Shown here: positions 24,562-32,840 of the stretch, in pieces
Layout: the number at the start of each line of letters is the position of its first letter
How positions within the stretch are numbered: position 1 is the stretch's first letter
NCBI RefSeq assembly: GCF_000425705.1
Contig: NZ_AUDY01000008.1
Coordinates: 248,001-312,000 of the forward strand
DNA: 64,000 nt
Direction of reading: 5' to 3'
From: Halobacillus kuroshimensis DSM 18393
GTDB lineage: Bacteria; Bacillota; Bacilli; Bacillales; Halobacillaceae
Made by a program: the position numbers and the translations under genes
The notes under the pieces: model-generated
The model's database searches: none
Told to the model about the DNA's origin: nothing
Seen by the model: the letters and a program-made list of their open reading frames with translations, nothing else

Positions 24562-24577
24562 GTATTTTACTTTTCTT

Positions 24578-25435
24578 TTATATGAACTTCTTGATTTCTG
24601 CACTGAATTCTTTCGGTGCTTCCTGAGGAACCCAGTGGGCGGACTCGTCAAACCTTACTAGTGTACTGTCAGGCAGATCTTTAATGAGTTTTTCTGCTGT
24701 TTCCACCGGCTGCCACTCATCTTTTGTTCCCCATAGTAAAAGAACGGGCTGCTTGATGGTGGAAAGCTTCGACGTAATCGCCGTCGTTTCATTTGTATTC
24801 AACGCTGCGGCGTTACGTACGAGGCTCAGCTTGCCTTCCTCATGCAGGTAAGGAGCCATGATGCCCTGTAAGAAGGTTTCGGTCAGCTGTTCCGGATGAG
24901 CGAACACTTTTTTATACGCTTTGGATAGAAACGCTTCAAATTCCTGCGTGGACTCATTCTTCTTGGAAGGGTGTCCCATCACGAGCATATCTTGAATCGG
25001 CCAGGAATCATAAGCGACGGAATTAGAAAGCACGAGCTTGTTAATGCGTTCCGGTGCTTGAAGAGCAAGAAGCAAACCAACGCCTCCGCCTATATCATGG
25101 GCAACAAGATTTACTTGTTCTAATTCCAATTCATCCATAAGCTTGAGTACCATATCCGCCTGTACGTGAAGAGAGCGGTCGAACTGGTCACGCTGATCAG
25201 ACTGTCCATAGCCGAGCAGGTCTGGAGCAATCACGCGGTAGTCTTCCTCCAGTTCAGGAATGACGCTCTGATATAAGTAGGACCAGGTAGGGATGCCGTG
25301 TAAAAGCATAACAGGCGTCCCTGAGCCTACATCCGTATAATTGATTTTAACCGGTTCTTCGACGATACCTTCCAACATAACAGATTGTTGTCTTTGTTTA
25401 AACGTTTCTTCATTCATAGTTGTCGTTTGGTTCAT
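24578..25435 (-). CDS. Haloalkane dehalogenase-like alpha/beta hydrolase
   Basis: A 285-residue alpha/beta hydrolase. The nucleophile is aspartate (Asp114 in VAHDIGGG) rather than serine, the oxyanion segment is HGIPTWSYLY, the acid lies near GTKDEW and the histidine in SAHWVPQEAP. Asp nucleophiles with the HGxPTxSYxYR-like signature are typical of haloalkane and haloacid dehalogenases and epoxide hydrolases. The halide-binding tryptophan next to the nucleophile is not present, so dehalogenation is uncertain. AGGAGG is 7 bases before ATG 25435. It follows the thioredoxin gene by 38 bases and is probably co-transcribed with it. Confidence 0.82.
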   Translation of the reverse strand: MNQTTTMNEETFKQRQQSVMLEGIVEEPVKINYTDVGSGTPVMLLHGIPTWSYLYQSVIPELEEDYRVIAPDLLGYGQSDQRDQFDRSLHVQADMVLKLMDELELEQVNLVAHDIGGGVGLLLALQAPERINKLVLSNSVAYDSWPIQDMLVMGHPSKKNESTQEFEAFLSKAYKKVFAHPEQLTETFLQGIMAPYLHEEGKLSLVRNAAALNTNETTAITSKLSTIKQPVLLLWGTKDEWQPVETAEKLIKDLPDSTLVRFDESAHWVPQEAPKEFSAEIKKFI

Positions 25436-25473
25436 TCTTATACCTCCTAGGATAAATCGTATGATTGAGTTAC

Positions 25474-25788
25474 TTACGCATGTTTTTCGGCAATACTGAC
25501 AATTTCTTCTTTCGGTTTGAAACCTACTGATTGATCGACAAGTTCACCATCTTTGAAGAATAAGAGTGTGGGAACGCTCATCACACCATATTTCTGAGCG
25601 GTTTCCATATTTTCATCAATATCTACTTTTACAATGTTCATTTGATCTCCTTGTTCTTCATCAATCTCTTCCAGAACAGGAGCGATCATTTTACAAGGAC
25701 CACACCATGGGGCACCAAGGTCTGCGATAACGAGACCGCTGCTTGTCTCCTGTGCAAATGTTTCGTCTGTGGCGTTTCGAATAGCCAT
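25474..25788 (-). CDS. Thioredoxin
   Basis: A 104-residue thioredoxin with the canonical WCGPCK active site (Cys29, Cys32), the cis-proline loop SVPTLLFF and the C-terminal GFKPKEEI helix. It reduces protein disulfides. AAGGAGG precedes ATG 25788. It is the first gene of a two-gene unit with the dehalogenase-like hydrolase and lies just behind a perfect palindrome, so it looks like an inducible second thioredoxin rather than the housekeeping TrxA. Confidence 0.9.
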   Translation of the reverse strand: MAIRNATDETFAQETSSGLVIADLGAPWCGPCKMIAPVLEEIDEEQGDQMNIVKVDIDENMETAQKYGVMSVPTLLFFKDGELVDQSVGFKPKEEIVSIAEKHA

Positions 25789-25814
25789 ATTCCATTCCTC
25801 CTTGCATTTTCAAT

Positions 25815-25840
25815 AACCACTAAATTAATATTTAGTGGTT
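25815..25840. promoter_or_regulatory. Perfect palindrome upstream of the thioredoxin gene
   Basis: AACCACTAAAT (25815-25825) and ATTTAGTGGTT (25830-25840) are perfect 11-base arms around TAAT, 27 bases upstream of the thioredoxin start. The A/T-rich centre and position in the promoter suggest an operator of a winged-helix repressor (ArsR or MarR type). The rest of 25841-26260 holds only short palindromes and no supported gene. Confidence 0.6.
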
Positions 25841-26261
25841 AGAAGATTACATCATGCTGAAACAGACGTCAACCGATGAGACATGGACAGATTCATAACC
25901 GGCGATGTTCCAGAGGAAATCGTTTGAGTGATCATAAAGAAAGAGCCTGTTTCATAAAAGGTGGTATCTTAATGGTTGACCATCCCGAACATTCTCTGAG
26001 GCGGCCTTTTCTTTTCACCTAAAATCAATGAGGGTCTCCTCCCACTGGTTTTGATTTTCAATTCACAATAGATATTCACAAGGGAGGACTTAAATAAAAC
26101 CTATTCAATGAACTTGAATGTTTCATGAAACCCAGAGGATCTCTCATTCATAACAGAGATTAAGGATAGAAGAAGAATTTTTTAGTGGGGTTTGTTACTA
26201 TGAAACTCTGCCAACAGGGGGAAGAGCGGTCCTCTTCCAGCAAAAGCCTGTAAATTATCCC

Positions 26262-26291
26262 TTGAGATATATAAGCATTTAATTATATAAT
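26262..26291 (+). promoter_or_regulatory. Promoter and ArsR-like operator of the ars operon
   Basis: TTGAGA (26262-26267) and TATAAT (26286-26291) with an 18-base spacer. An inverted repeat TATATAA (26268-26274) / TTATATA (26283-26289) covers the spacer and the -10 box. AT-rich imperfect dyads in this position are typical of ArsR/SmtB repressors, which would be released by arsenite or a thiol-reactive metal. Confidence 0.6.
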
Positions 26292-26401
26292 GATGCTGTA
26301 ATCTTTAAATGGTGATACCGAACGGAAGATGGAAGATCAAAAAAGCCGGCATCAGCATGCGTGGTTTAACATTTACGAACATTCCCAAGGAGGTTTTACA
26401 T

Positions 26402-26761
26402 ATGAGAAAGGTAGAAATTTTCGACCCGGCCATGTGCTGTTCCACAGGCGTCTGCGGACCGAGTGTCGACCCGAACCTGACCCGATTGGCTTCAGCCGTT
26501 TATTCATTGGAGCAAAAAGGTGTGAACATTAGAAGATTCAACCTTGGTAATGAACCAGAAGTTTTTGCTGAGAATGGAGCGGTAAACGAGGTACTGCAGG
26601 AAAAAGGGGCAGATGCTCTTCCTGTTACTCTTCTGGACGATCAGGTTGTTAAAGTAGGCGAATACCCGACGAATGAGGAGTTCAGTGAATGGCTTGAAAT
26701 GAAAGGAGAAGAATTGACGCAGAAACCGAAAGTCCGTGTTTCCATCAATATGGACAAATAA
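26402..26761 (+). CDS. arsD: Arsenic metallochaperone ArsD
   Basis: A 119-residue ArsD. The N-terminus has FDPAMCCSTGVCG, giving the vicinal Cys12-Cys13 pair and Cys18 that bind arsenite and hand it to ArsA. The C-terminal vicinal cysteine pairs of the E. coli plasmid protein are absent, as in many chromosomal forms. AAGGAGG lies upstream of ATG 26402; the longer reading frame is not needed. First gene of the ars operon here, 13 bases ahead of arsA. Confidence 0.92.
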   Translation: MRKVEIFDPAMCCSTGVCGPSVDPNLTRLASAVYSLEQKGVNIRRFNLGNEPEVFAENGAVNEVLQEKGADALPVTLLDDQVVKVGEYPTNEEFSEWLEMKGEELTQKPKVRVSINMDK

Positions 26762-26774
26762 AGGAGCTGTAATT

Positions 26775-28544
26775 ATGCATACATCCTACCAACCACGTAC
26801 ACATGTTCAAACGCCGTACTTGTTTTTCACTGGAAAAGGCGGAGTTGGAAAAACATCCGTCGCCTGCGCCACAGCGGTAAGCCTGGCGGATCAGGGGAAG
26901 AAGGTTCTGCTGGTGAGCACGGATCCTGCCTCCAATCTGCAGGATGTGTTTAATATGGAACTGACCCGTGAACCTGCAGTTGTTCCCAGTGTGAGCCATC
27001 TGTATGCCAGTAATATTGACCCGGAGGAAGCAGCAAGAGCCTACAGGGAAAAGACCGTAGGACCATACCGGGACAAGCTGCCTGAATCGGTCGTCAACCA
27101 GATGGAAGAGCAGCTTTCCGGAGCGTGTACCGTTGAAATTGCCGCCTTTGATGAATTTTCCCATCTGCTCGCAGACGATGGCATATTCAAGGACTTTGAT
27201 CATGTCTTGTTTGATACGGCGCCTACAGGGCACACGTTAAGACTTTTGACCCTTCCAACAGCATGGTCCGGATATTTGGAGGAATCGACGCATGGAGCTT
27301 CCTGTCTGGGACCGTTGTCCGGCCTCGGGGACAAAAAGAACATGTACCAGAAAGCAATGGATACTCTCTCCAATGGGGAGAAAACGACATTGGTCATGGT
27401 GGCAAGGCCGGAAGAATCCACCCTTCTGGAAGCATACCGGGCATCCGTTGAGCTTGGAAAGATCGGGATTGAACATCAAATGCTGGTGATCAATGGTGTC
27501 TTCCAGCCGTACGATGCCGGAGATGAAGTGGCGTCTGTCTTTTACAGTGAGCAGCAGGAAGCCTTAAAAGAGATCCCTGGCGCCCTTCAACAGATCCGCA
27601 CGTATTCTTTACCTTATGTTCCTTATTCTTTGACGGATATTCAGCACATGCGCCAGATTGTGAGTGAGTCGCCGGTGGCTGAGGTGGAGATTACAGAAGA
27701 AAGCGTGGATGTTGAGCCGCTTCCTTCATTAAAAGAGGTCGTGGACGACTTCTCAGCGAAAAACACGCGTGTCATTTTTACGATGGGAAAAGGCGGCGTC
27801 GGAAAAACATCGGTGGCTTCGGCAATTGCCGTTGGATTGACTGAAAAAGGTCACCGTGTCCACTTAACCACGACAGATCCTGCTTCTCATGTAGCTGATA
27901 TGTTCAAGGACAGCCGGGTCCATGAGAACCTTACCATCAGCAGCATCGATCCGGAAGTCGAAGTGGAAAACTACAAAGCCGAGGTCATTGCAAACGCTGG
28001 TGAGCTGAATGAAGATGAGCTTGCTTATCTGAAAGAAGACCTGGATTCACCTTGCACCGAAGAGATTGCCGTCTTCCGTGCCTTTGCCGATGTTGTAGAT
28101 TCTGAGGAGGAAATCGTAGTCATTGATACGGCGCCTACCGGTCATACGCTGCTTTTACTCGACTCTTCTGAAGCCTATCACAAGGAAATGAGCCGCTCCA
28201 CAGGTGACATACCAGAGAGTGTAACGAAATTACTGCCGAGACTTCGGAACCCGGAAGAGACAGGTGTAGTCGTCGTAACTCTCCCGGAAGCGACTCCCGT
28301 ATTTGAAGCAGGCCGTCTGCAGGAAGACTTGAAGCGGGCGGAAATTACTCCGAAGTGGTGGGTGATCAACCGTAGTTTATATGCGGCAGGAACGAAGGAC
28401 CCTGTTTTAGAGGCTCGTGCAGCCACGGAAAAACAATGGATCAGAAAGGTTCAGAACGAATTGTCTGCTCAAAGTGCGCTGATTCCATGGGGCGCAGCAA
28501 AAAATGCCGGATATGAACAATGGAAAGTCTACATTCAATCTTAA
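26775..28544 (+). CDS. arsA: Arsenite-stimulated ATPase ArsA
   Basis: A 589-residue ATPase made of two homologous halves. Each half has a deviant Walker A motif GKGGVGKTS (about residues 20 and 337) and the DTAPTGHT signature (about residues 146 and 450). Metal-site cysteines are present in GACTVEI and SPCTEEI. ArsA normally energises the ArsB arsenite pump after loading by ArsD. AAAGGAG lies 8 bases before ATG 26775. No arsB or acr3 gene follows, so the pump must be elsewhere or the ATPase has another partner. Confidence 0.94.
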   Translation: MHTSYQPRTHVQTPYLFFTGKGGVGKTSVACATAVSLADQGKKVLLVSTDPASNLQDVFNMELTREPAVVPSVSHLYASNIDPEEAARAYREKTVGPYRDKLPESVVNQMEEQLSGACTVEIAAFDEFSHLLADDGIFKDFDHVLFDTAPTGHTLRLLTLPTAWSGYLEESTHGASCLGPLSGLGDKKNMYQKAMDTLSNGEKTTLVMVARPEESTLLEAYRASVELGKIGIEHQMLVINGVFQPYDAGDEVASVFYSEQQEALKEIPGALQQIRTYSLPYVPYSLTDIQHMRQIVSESPVAEVEITEESVDVEPLPSLKEVVDDFSAKNTRVIFTMGKGGVGKTSVASAIAVGLTEKGHRVHLTTTDPASHVADMFKDSRVHENLTISSIDPEVEVENYKAEVIANAGELNEDELAYLKEDLDSPCTEEIAVFRAFADVVDSEEEIVVIDTAPTGHTLLLLDSSEAYHKEMSRSTGDIPESVTKLLPRLRNPEETGVVVVTLPEATPVFEAGRLQEDLKRAEITPKWWVINRSLYAAGTKDPVLEARAATEKQWIRKVQNELSAQSALIPWGAAKNAGYEQWKVYIQS

Positions 28545-28561
28545 TGATGAGGTGATGAAAC

Positions 28562-28843
28562 ATGAAAATTACAGAAAATGCAAAGAGTACATTACAGGGA
28601 ATGATTGAAGAAAATGGAGCGGAGGGAGTCCGTTTTTATTCCATGGGAGACGGGTGCTGTGGTCCACAACTCGGCATTTCCCTCGACGGACCGGAAGAAA
28701 ACGACGTTGTGAATGACATGGACGGCCTGAAGGTTTCCATTGATCAGGATGTCAAAGATACAGTGGATGGCTTAACGTTAGATCAGGAAGATACACCGGA
28801 AGGAGCACAGTTCGTCCTGCTTGGTATGGACCAGTGCTGCTGA
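28562..28843 (+). CDS. HesB/IscA-like small protein of ars operons
   Basis: A 93-residue protein with the HesB/IscA-type fold signature: N-terminal ITENAKSTLQGMI, then YSMGDGCCGPQLGISLD. Cysteines occur as a CC pair near residue 33 and a terminal CC. True A-type iron-sulfur carriers have a C-terminal CGC motif, so here the cysteines are arranged differently and may bind arsenite or another soft metal. GAGGTGATG precedes the start. It lies between arsA and the CoA-disulfide reductase gene, clearly in the same operon. Confidence 0.8.
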   Translation: MKITENAKSTLQGMIEENGAEGVRFYSMGDGCCGPQLGISLDGPEENDVVNDMDGLKVSIDQDVKDTVDGLTLDQEDTPEGAQFVLLGMDQCC

Positions 28844-28881
28844 GAAAAACATCAAGATAAAACCTGGAGGGTGACACCGAA

Positions 28882-30528
28882 ATGAAGATCATCATTATTG
28901 GGTCCGTTGCAGCAGGTACCTCTGTCGCTGCAAAGGCACGAAGAAACGACGAAAATGCAGACATTACATTATACAATGCGGATTACGATATCTCTTATTC
29001 CATCTGCGGGATTCCTTATTTTTTAGGCGGCGAAGTGGACGAATTAGAGACCCTTACACCAAGAAGTTCCGAATGGTTTAAGAAACGCTACAACGTAGAC
29101 ATTCACACCCGTCACGAAGTCGTAGAGATCAATCCGGATCAAAAAGTGGTCACAGTGAAAAATCTGAACACCAATGAAATCATCGAAGATCATTACGATA
29201 CACTGGTCTTTGCTACAGGAGCGGCTCCAACGACGCCACAGATCGACGGAGTGGAGATGGAGCATGTCTTCCATGTAAGGAACATCCAGAACACCGCTTC
29301 CATCCATTCGTATATGCAGGCCGAAAGTCCGGAAAAAGTGACGATTATCGGCGCAGGCTTCATCGGACTAGAGATGGCTGAGCAGTTGAAGCATAGAGGA
29401 CTGGATGTAACGATTGTCCAGCGCAGCAATCAAATTATGCCGCACTTGGATAAGGATATGGCCTTCCGGGTGGAAGAGCATTTGAGAGCAAACGGGGTCA
29501 ACCTATTACTCAATGAAGAAGCGGCAGCAATTTCAGAGACTTCCGTAGAAACAACCAAGGGAAGCGTCATCGATGCGGATATGGTCATTTTAGCTACAGG
29601 TGTACGCCCGAATACGAAGCTGGCTGAACAGATCGGTGTAGAATTAGGCGTATCCGGGGCCGTCCAGGTCAACGAAAAGATGCAGACGAATCTCCCTGAT
29701 GTTTATGCCGTTGGAGACGTCGCGGAGAGTTATTCCATCGTTACAGGAAACCCGCTCTATCGTCCGCTTGGGTCGACAGCGAATAAAATGGGCAGGATCG
29801 CCGGAGATGTCATCACCGGTGGAGATCTGGCCCACCGCGGTATTTTAGGGACAGGAATATTAAGAGTCTTTGACTTAGCTGTCGGCTATACCGGCTTAAG
29901 TGAAAAAGATGCGGTTATGGAAGGCTATGACATTGAAGTTCTTCACAATATTAAGCCGGCAAGAGCGGAATACCTGGGTGGTAAGGAAATGGTCATTAAA
30001 GCCATCGCCGATCGTAAAACGGGCCGGATTCTAGGTGTGCAGATTGTCGGGGAAGACGGCGTTGATAAGCGCATCGACGTGTTCGTGACGGCGATTTCCT
30101 TAAAAGCGAGTGCCGAAGATCTCTTCCATTTGGACTTAGCTTATGCGCCACCATTCAGTACCACTAAAGATCCGGTCATGTATACAGGTATGGCTCTTCA
30201 GAATGCGATGGACAAAAAGAACCGGATCATCACGCCGCAGGAACTGACGAATCGAATCCAGAACGGGGAGAAGATTCAAGTCATTGATACACGAGCGCCG
30301 AAGCAGTACGAAGTATCCAATGTGGAGGGAGCGGTCAACATTCCATTGGCTGAATTGCGCGCGGAAGCGAAACAGCTGGACCCTGCCATCCCGACAGTGA
30401 CCTACTGCAATAAGGGTGTAACGGGAAATGCCGCCCAGAACGTGCTGATCAACATGGGATTTGAGGAAGTTTATAACCTTTCCGGGGGAAATAAGAATTA
30501 CCAGAGTTTCTCTAAGGCTAACCAGTAA
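28882..30528 (+). CDS. CoA-disulfide reductase with C-terminal rhodanese domain
   Basis: A 548-residue flavoprotein. Residues 1-445 form a pyridine nucleotide-disulfide reductase with the FAD motif GSVAAGTS, the single redox cysteine Cys42 in SICGIPY (one-cysteine mechanism of CoA-disulfide reductases) and the GDVAE motif. The C-terminal 90 residues are a rhodanese domain with its cysteine in VTYCNKGVTG. Such fusions reduce CoA-disulfides, CoA-persulfides or polysulfides with NAD(P)H. In this operon it may keep low-molecular-weight thiols reduced during arsenite stress. It starts 38 bases after the HesB-like gene with CTGGAGGGTG upstream. Confidence 0.9.
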   Translation: MKIIIIGSVAAGTSVAAKARRNDENADITLYNADYDISYSICGIPYFLGGEVDELETLTPRSSEWFKKRYNVDIHTRHEVVEINPDQKVVTVKNLNTNEIIEDHYDTLVFATGAAPTTPQIDGVEMEHVFHVRNIQNTASIHSYMQAESPEKVTIIGAGFIGLEMAEQLKHRGLDVTIVQRSNQIMPHLDKDMAFRVEEHLRANGVNLLLNEEAAAISETSVETTKGSVIDADMVILATGVRPNTKLAEQIGVELGVSGAVQVNEKMQTNLPDVYAVGDVAESYSIVTGNPLYRPLGSTANKMGRIAGDVITGGDLAHRGILGTGILRVFDLAVGYTGLSEKDAVMEGYDIEVLHNIKPARAEYLGGKEMVIKAIADRKTGRILGVQIVGEDGVDKRIDVFVTAISLKASAEDLFHLDLAYAPPFSTTKDPVMYTGMALQNAMDKKNRIITPQELTNRIQNGEKIQVIDTRAPKQYEVSNVEGAVNIPLAELRAEAKQLDPAIPTVTYCNKGVTGNAAQNVLINMGFEEVYNLSGGNKNYQSFSKANQ

Positions 30529-30625
30529 AGGTAAGCGTTGAAAATCAATAGAAGACTGAAAGGTATTCGGTGTCGGTTTTTAAAAAGTGGATGCACGAAT
30601 GATCTTAAGAAGTTTTCCATAGCAG

Positions 30626-30668
30626 CAACCCCGGCAGAGTTTGTGAAAAGCTCTGCCGGGGTTGTTTA
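30626..30668. terminator. Terminator of the ars operon, bidirectional
   Basis: Fourteen-base perfect arms CAACCCCGGCAGAG (30626-30639) and CTCTGCCGGGGTTG (30651-30664) with an 11-base loop, followed by TTTA. The convergent EamA gene ends at 30672. Confidence 0.88.
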
Positions 30669-30671
30669 TGT

Positions 30672-31589
30672 TCAGGAACTGGAAGGGTCTGACTTATTGG
30701 TGAAGGCAAGGACCAGCGTCATTGCAATGATACAGAACATGCCGAGCCATTGGAAGGATCCAAATGGCTCTTTTAACCAGATGACCATCGTTAATACAGC
30801 AGAGAGGGGCTCCAGGTTACCAATCAGGCTGGTTTCCTTCGGAGAGAGGTGCTGCAGACTCTCAATGTAAAACCAGAAAGCGAACATCGTACCAAATAGG
30901 ACGACCATCACAAGATAAACATAGATTTCCATTGTAAAAGTGGAGAATGCTGCCTGCCAGGGGGGATGTATGAATCCAAGGGTAAATCCACCAATGACCA
31001 TCGCCCACCCTACTACATTAAGGGAATCGAACTTTTTGAGCAGGGGAATGGCATAGAGCGTATAAAAGGCTAGAGATGCCCCTGATAAGAGACCCCAAAA
31101 GATCGATATACCAGGCACGGATAATTCAGAGAGTGAACCATTGGTCAATAATAAACCGGTGCCGAGTAATGCAAGCGTCACAGTGAATCCATCACGCCTC
31201 TCAAAGGTCGTCTGTTTTCGTAAAAGCAGATAAACAATGATCATAACAGGTGCCAGGTATTGGAGTAATGTAGCTACAGCCGCATTCCCGTGGTTGATGG
31301 ATGCCATATAGGTATACTGGACAGCCAGCATACCCAGTAAGCCGAAAATGATCAGTGGAACAGCCGTCGTTTTATTCTTCCATATGCTGAAGATGGGAGA
31401 AAAACCTTTTCGGAAGACTTGTATGGCCAGTAATAGAATGCCGGCAAGGAGTAAACGGACCGTCACCAGCCAATTGACTTGGATGCCAAAATCCTGGAAC
31501 AGCTTTTGTGAAACGGTACCTCCAACGCCCCAGAAGATGGCCCCTGTTATTACAAGAAACAATCCTTTGCTTTTTTGAATGGTATTCAT
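30672..31589 (-). CDS. EamA/DMT family transporter
   Basis: A 305-residue membrane protein with ten predicted helices in two EamA repeats ([13 protein letters not shown] in the first; [19 protein letters not shown] in the second). The drug/metabolite transporter superfamily exports amino acids and other metabolites. ATG 31589 has GAGGTG 9 bases upstream; the in-frame GTG at 31601 lies inside that site. It is divergent from an AraC-type regulator, the usual arrangement for a regulator and its target. Confidence 0.88.
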   Translation of the reverse strand: MNTIQKSKGLFLVITGAIFWGVGGTVSQKLFQDFGIQVNWLVTVRLLLAGILLLAIQVFRKGFSPIFSIWKNKTTAVPLIIFGLLGMLAVQYTYMASINHGNAAVATLLQYLAPVMIIVYLLLRKQTTFERRDGFTVTLALLGTGLLLTNGSLSELSVPGISIFWGLLSGASLAFYTLYAIPLLKKFDSLNVVGWAMVIGGFTLGFIHPPWQAAFSTFTMEIYVYLVMVVLFGTMFAFWFYIESLQHLSPKETSLIGNLEPLSAVLTMVIWLKEPFGSFQWLGMFCIIAMTLVLAFTNKSDPSSS

Positions 31590-31620
31590 AGTGTATATCA
31601 CCTCAATAATAAAACGATAG

Positions 31621-31629
31621 TGTTATAAT
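31621..31629 (+). promoter_or_regulatory. Extended -10 promoter of the AraC gene
   Basis: TGTTATAAT (TATAAT at 31624-31629) lies 67 bases before the AraC-type start codon in the 106-bp divergent region shared with the EamA gene. Confidence 0.5.
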
Positions 31630-31695
31630 AGCTGAGATGAAACCAGTAAAATACACAAATCGACTGAAAAAATATAAGGATATTGAGGTGGAACA

Positions 31696-32586
31696 ATGCA
31701 GATCTTTGATTTTGATCTGGACGGGAAATTACAGGAACTTACGGATCACCGGACGATTGAATTACCGGTGGCTTGTTATGAAACGACCATTTCCAAAAAC
31801 GTGAATGGCTATATCCCTCTTCACTGGCATGAGGAAGTACAGTTTGTCCTCATAACGGAGGGGGAGGGTGTTTTTCAAGTCAATGAAGAAAAAATAGAAA
31901 TAAAAGAAGGTGAGGGACTGTTTATAAACAGCGGCCGCCTGCATATGGCCGAAGAACAGGCACCATCAACGTGTGTCTATATCTGCTTGAATGTCTCTCC
32001 TCATTTCCTTGCCCCTCAGGAACTTTATCCCGCGTATGTCTATCCTTTTGTGAGACAAGCCAATGTGCCTTATATATTCATAGGGAGAGGTAGTGAATGG
32101 GGAAGGGATCTTTTGAAAGCCATCCGAGACGTTCACCACGTTATTGAGAGCGAGGCCTTTCATTATGAACTGGAAACATCTCTGTTGATCAATCAGATAT
32201 GGAAAGCGTTAATCGATCATGCACTGAAACCGGATGCCGCCGAGGGGGAGTCTGTCACACAGCGCAGGATGAAAAAGATGCTGAGCTTTATCCATCAGCA
32301 TTACAGTGAAAAGATCAGTCTGGATGCTATTGCGAAAGCCGGGCAGTTGAGCCGGTCGGAGTGCTGCCGATACTTCAAAAAGGTATTAAAGAAAACGCCA
32401 TTAACGTATGTCACAGATTATCGTATTCAGCAAAGTATTCATCTCCTTCAACACCCTGATTCGAATGTAACGGAAGTGGGGTATCAAGTGGGATTTAACA
32501 GTTCAAGTTATTTTATTAGTAAGTTCCGGGACCGGATGCTCAAGACTCCTCTGGCTTATAAGAAAGCGGTACTGCAGGAAGAATAG
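31696..32586 (+). CDS. AraC family transcriptional regulator
   Basis: A 296-residue regulator. The N-terminal half is a cupin-type sensor (PLHWHEEVQFVLI, EGEGLFINSGRLH) and the last 100 residues contain two helix-turn-helix motifs (ISLDAIAKAGQLSRSECCRYFKK and VTEVGYQVGFNSSSYF) in the AraC/XylS pattern. GAGGTGGAA precedes ATG 31696. It probably controls the divergent EamA transporter in response to a small molecule that is not identifiable. Confidence 0.9.
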   Translation: MQIFDFDLDGKLQELTDHRTIELPVACYETTISKNVNGYIPLHWHEEVQFVLITEGEGVFQVNEEKIEIKEGEGLFINSGRLHMAEEQAPSTCVYICLNVSPHFLAPQELYPAYVYPFVRQANVPYIFIGRGSEWGRDLLKAIRDVHHVIESEAFHYELETSLLINQIWKALIDHALKPDAAEGESVTQRRMKKMLSFIHQHYSEKISLDAIAKAGQLSRSECCRYFKKVLKKTPLTYVTDYRIQQSIHLLQHPDSNVTEVGYQVGFNSSSYFISKFRDRMLKTPLAYKKAVLQEE

Positions 32587-32747
32587 GGTGTGCAAAATAA
32601 TCTTCTCACACTGGTATTTTCTTTTTCATGAATGAGCAGAGTCAGGAGGCAAGTCCGGGTTTTTGGAAAATCAGTTGATCGTTTTCCCTTATTAAAGAAT
32701 GAGTGCAAACAGCCGCTCCTTTTGGAGAAATGCAGTAATACGGCGGG

Positions 32748-32764
32748 GTCAACCTTTGGTTGAC
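32748..32764. promoter_or_regulatory. Inverted repeat upstream of the XRE-ABC gene
   Basis: GTCAACC (32748-32754) and GGTTGAC (32758-32764) are perfect 7-base arms with a TTT centre, about 77 bases before the start of a gene whose product begins with an XRE DNA-binding domain. It is a candidate autoregulatory operator. The right arm contains TTGAC, which could be part of a -35 box. Confidence 0.5.
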
Positions 32765-32840
32765 TCTATCCTGTTGCTTTTTCACCGGATTTTTGGAATG
32801 TTAAGAAGGTAACTTGGACCGGAAAAGGAGCATGGAAATC

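Noticed and set aside
26120-26131. GTTTCATGAAAC palindrome upstream of the ars operon
   Set aside because: A 12-bp palindrome of this simple composition is expected by chance, and it lies 130 bases from the promoter.
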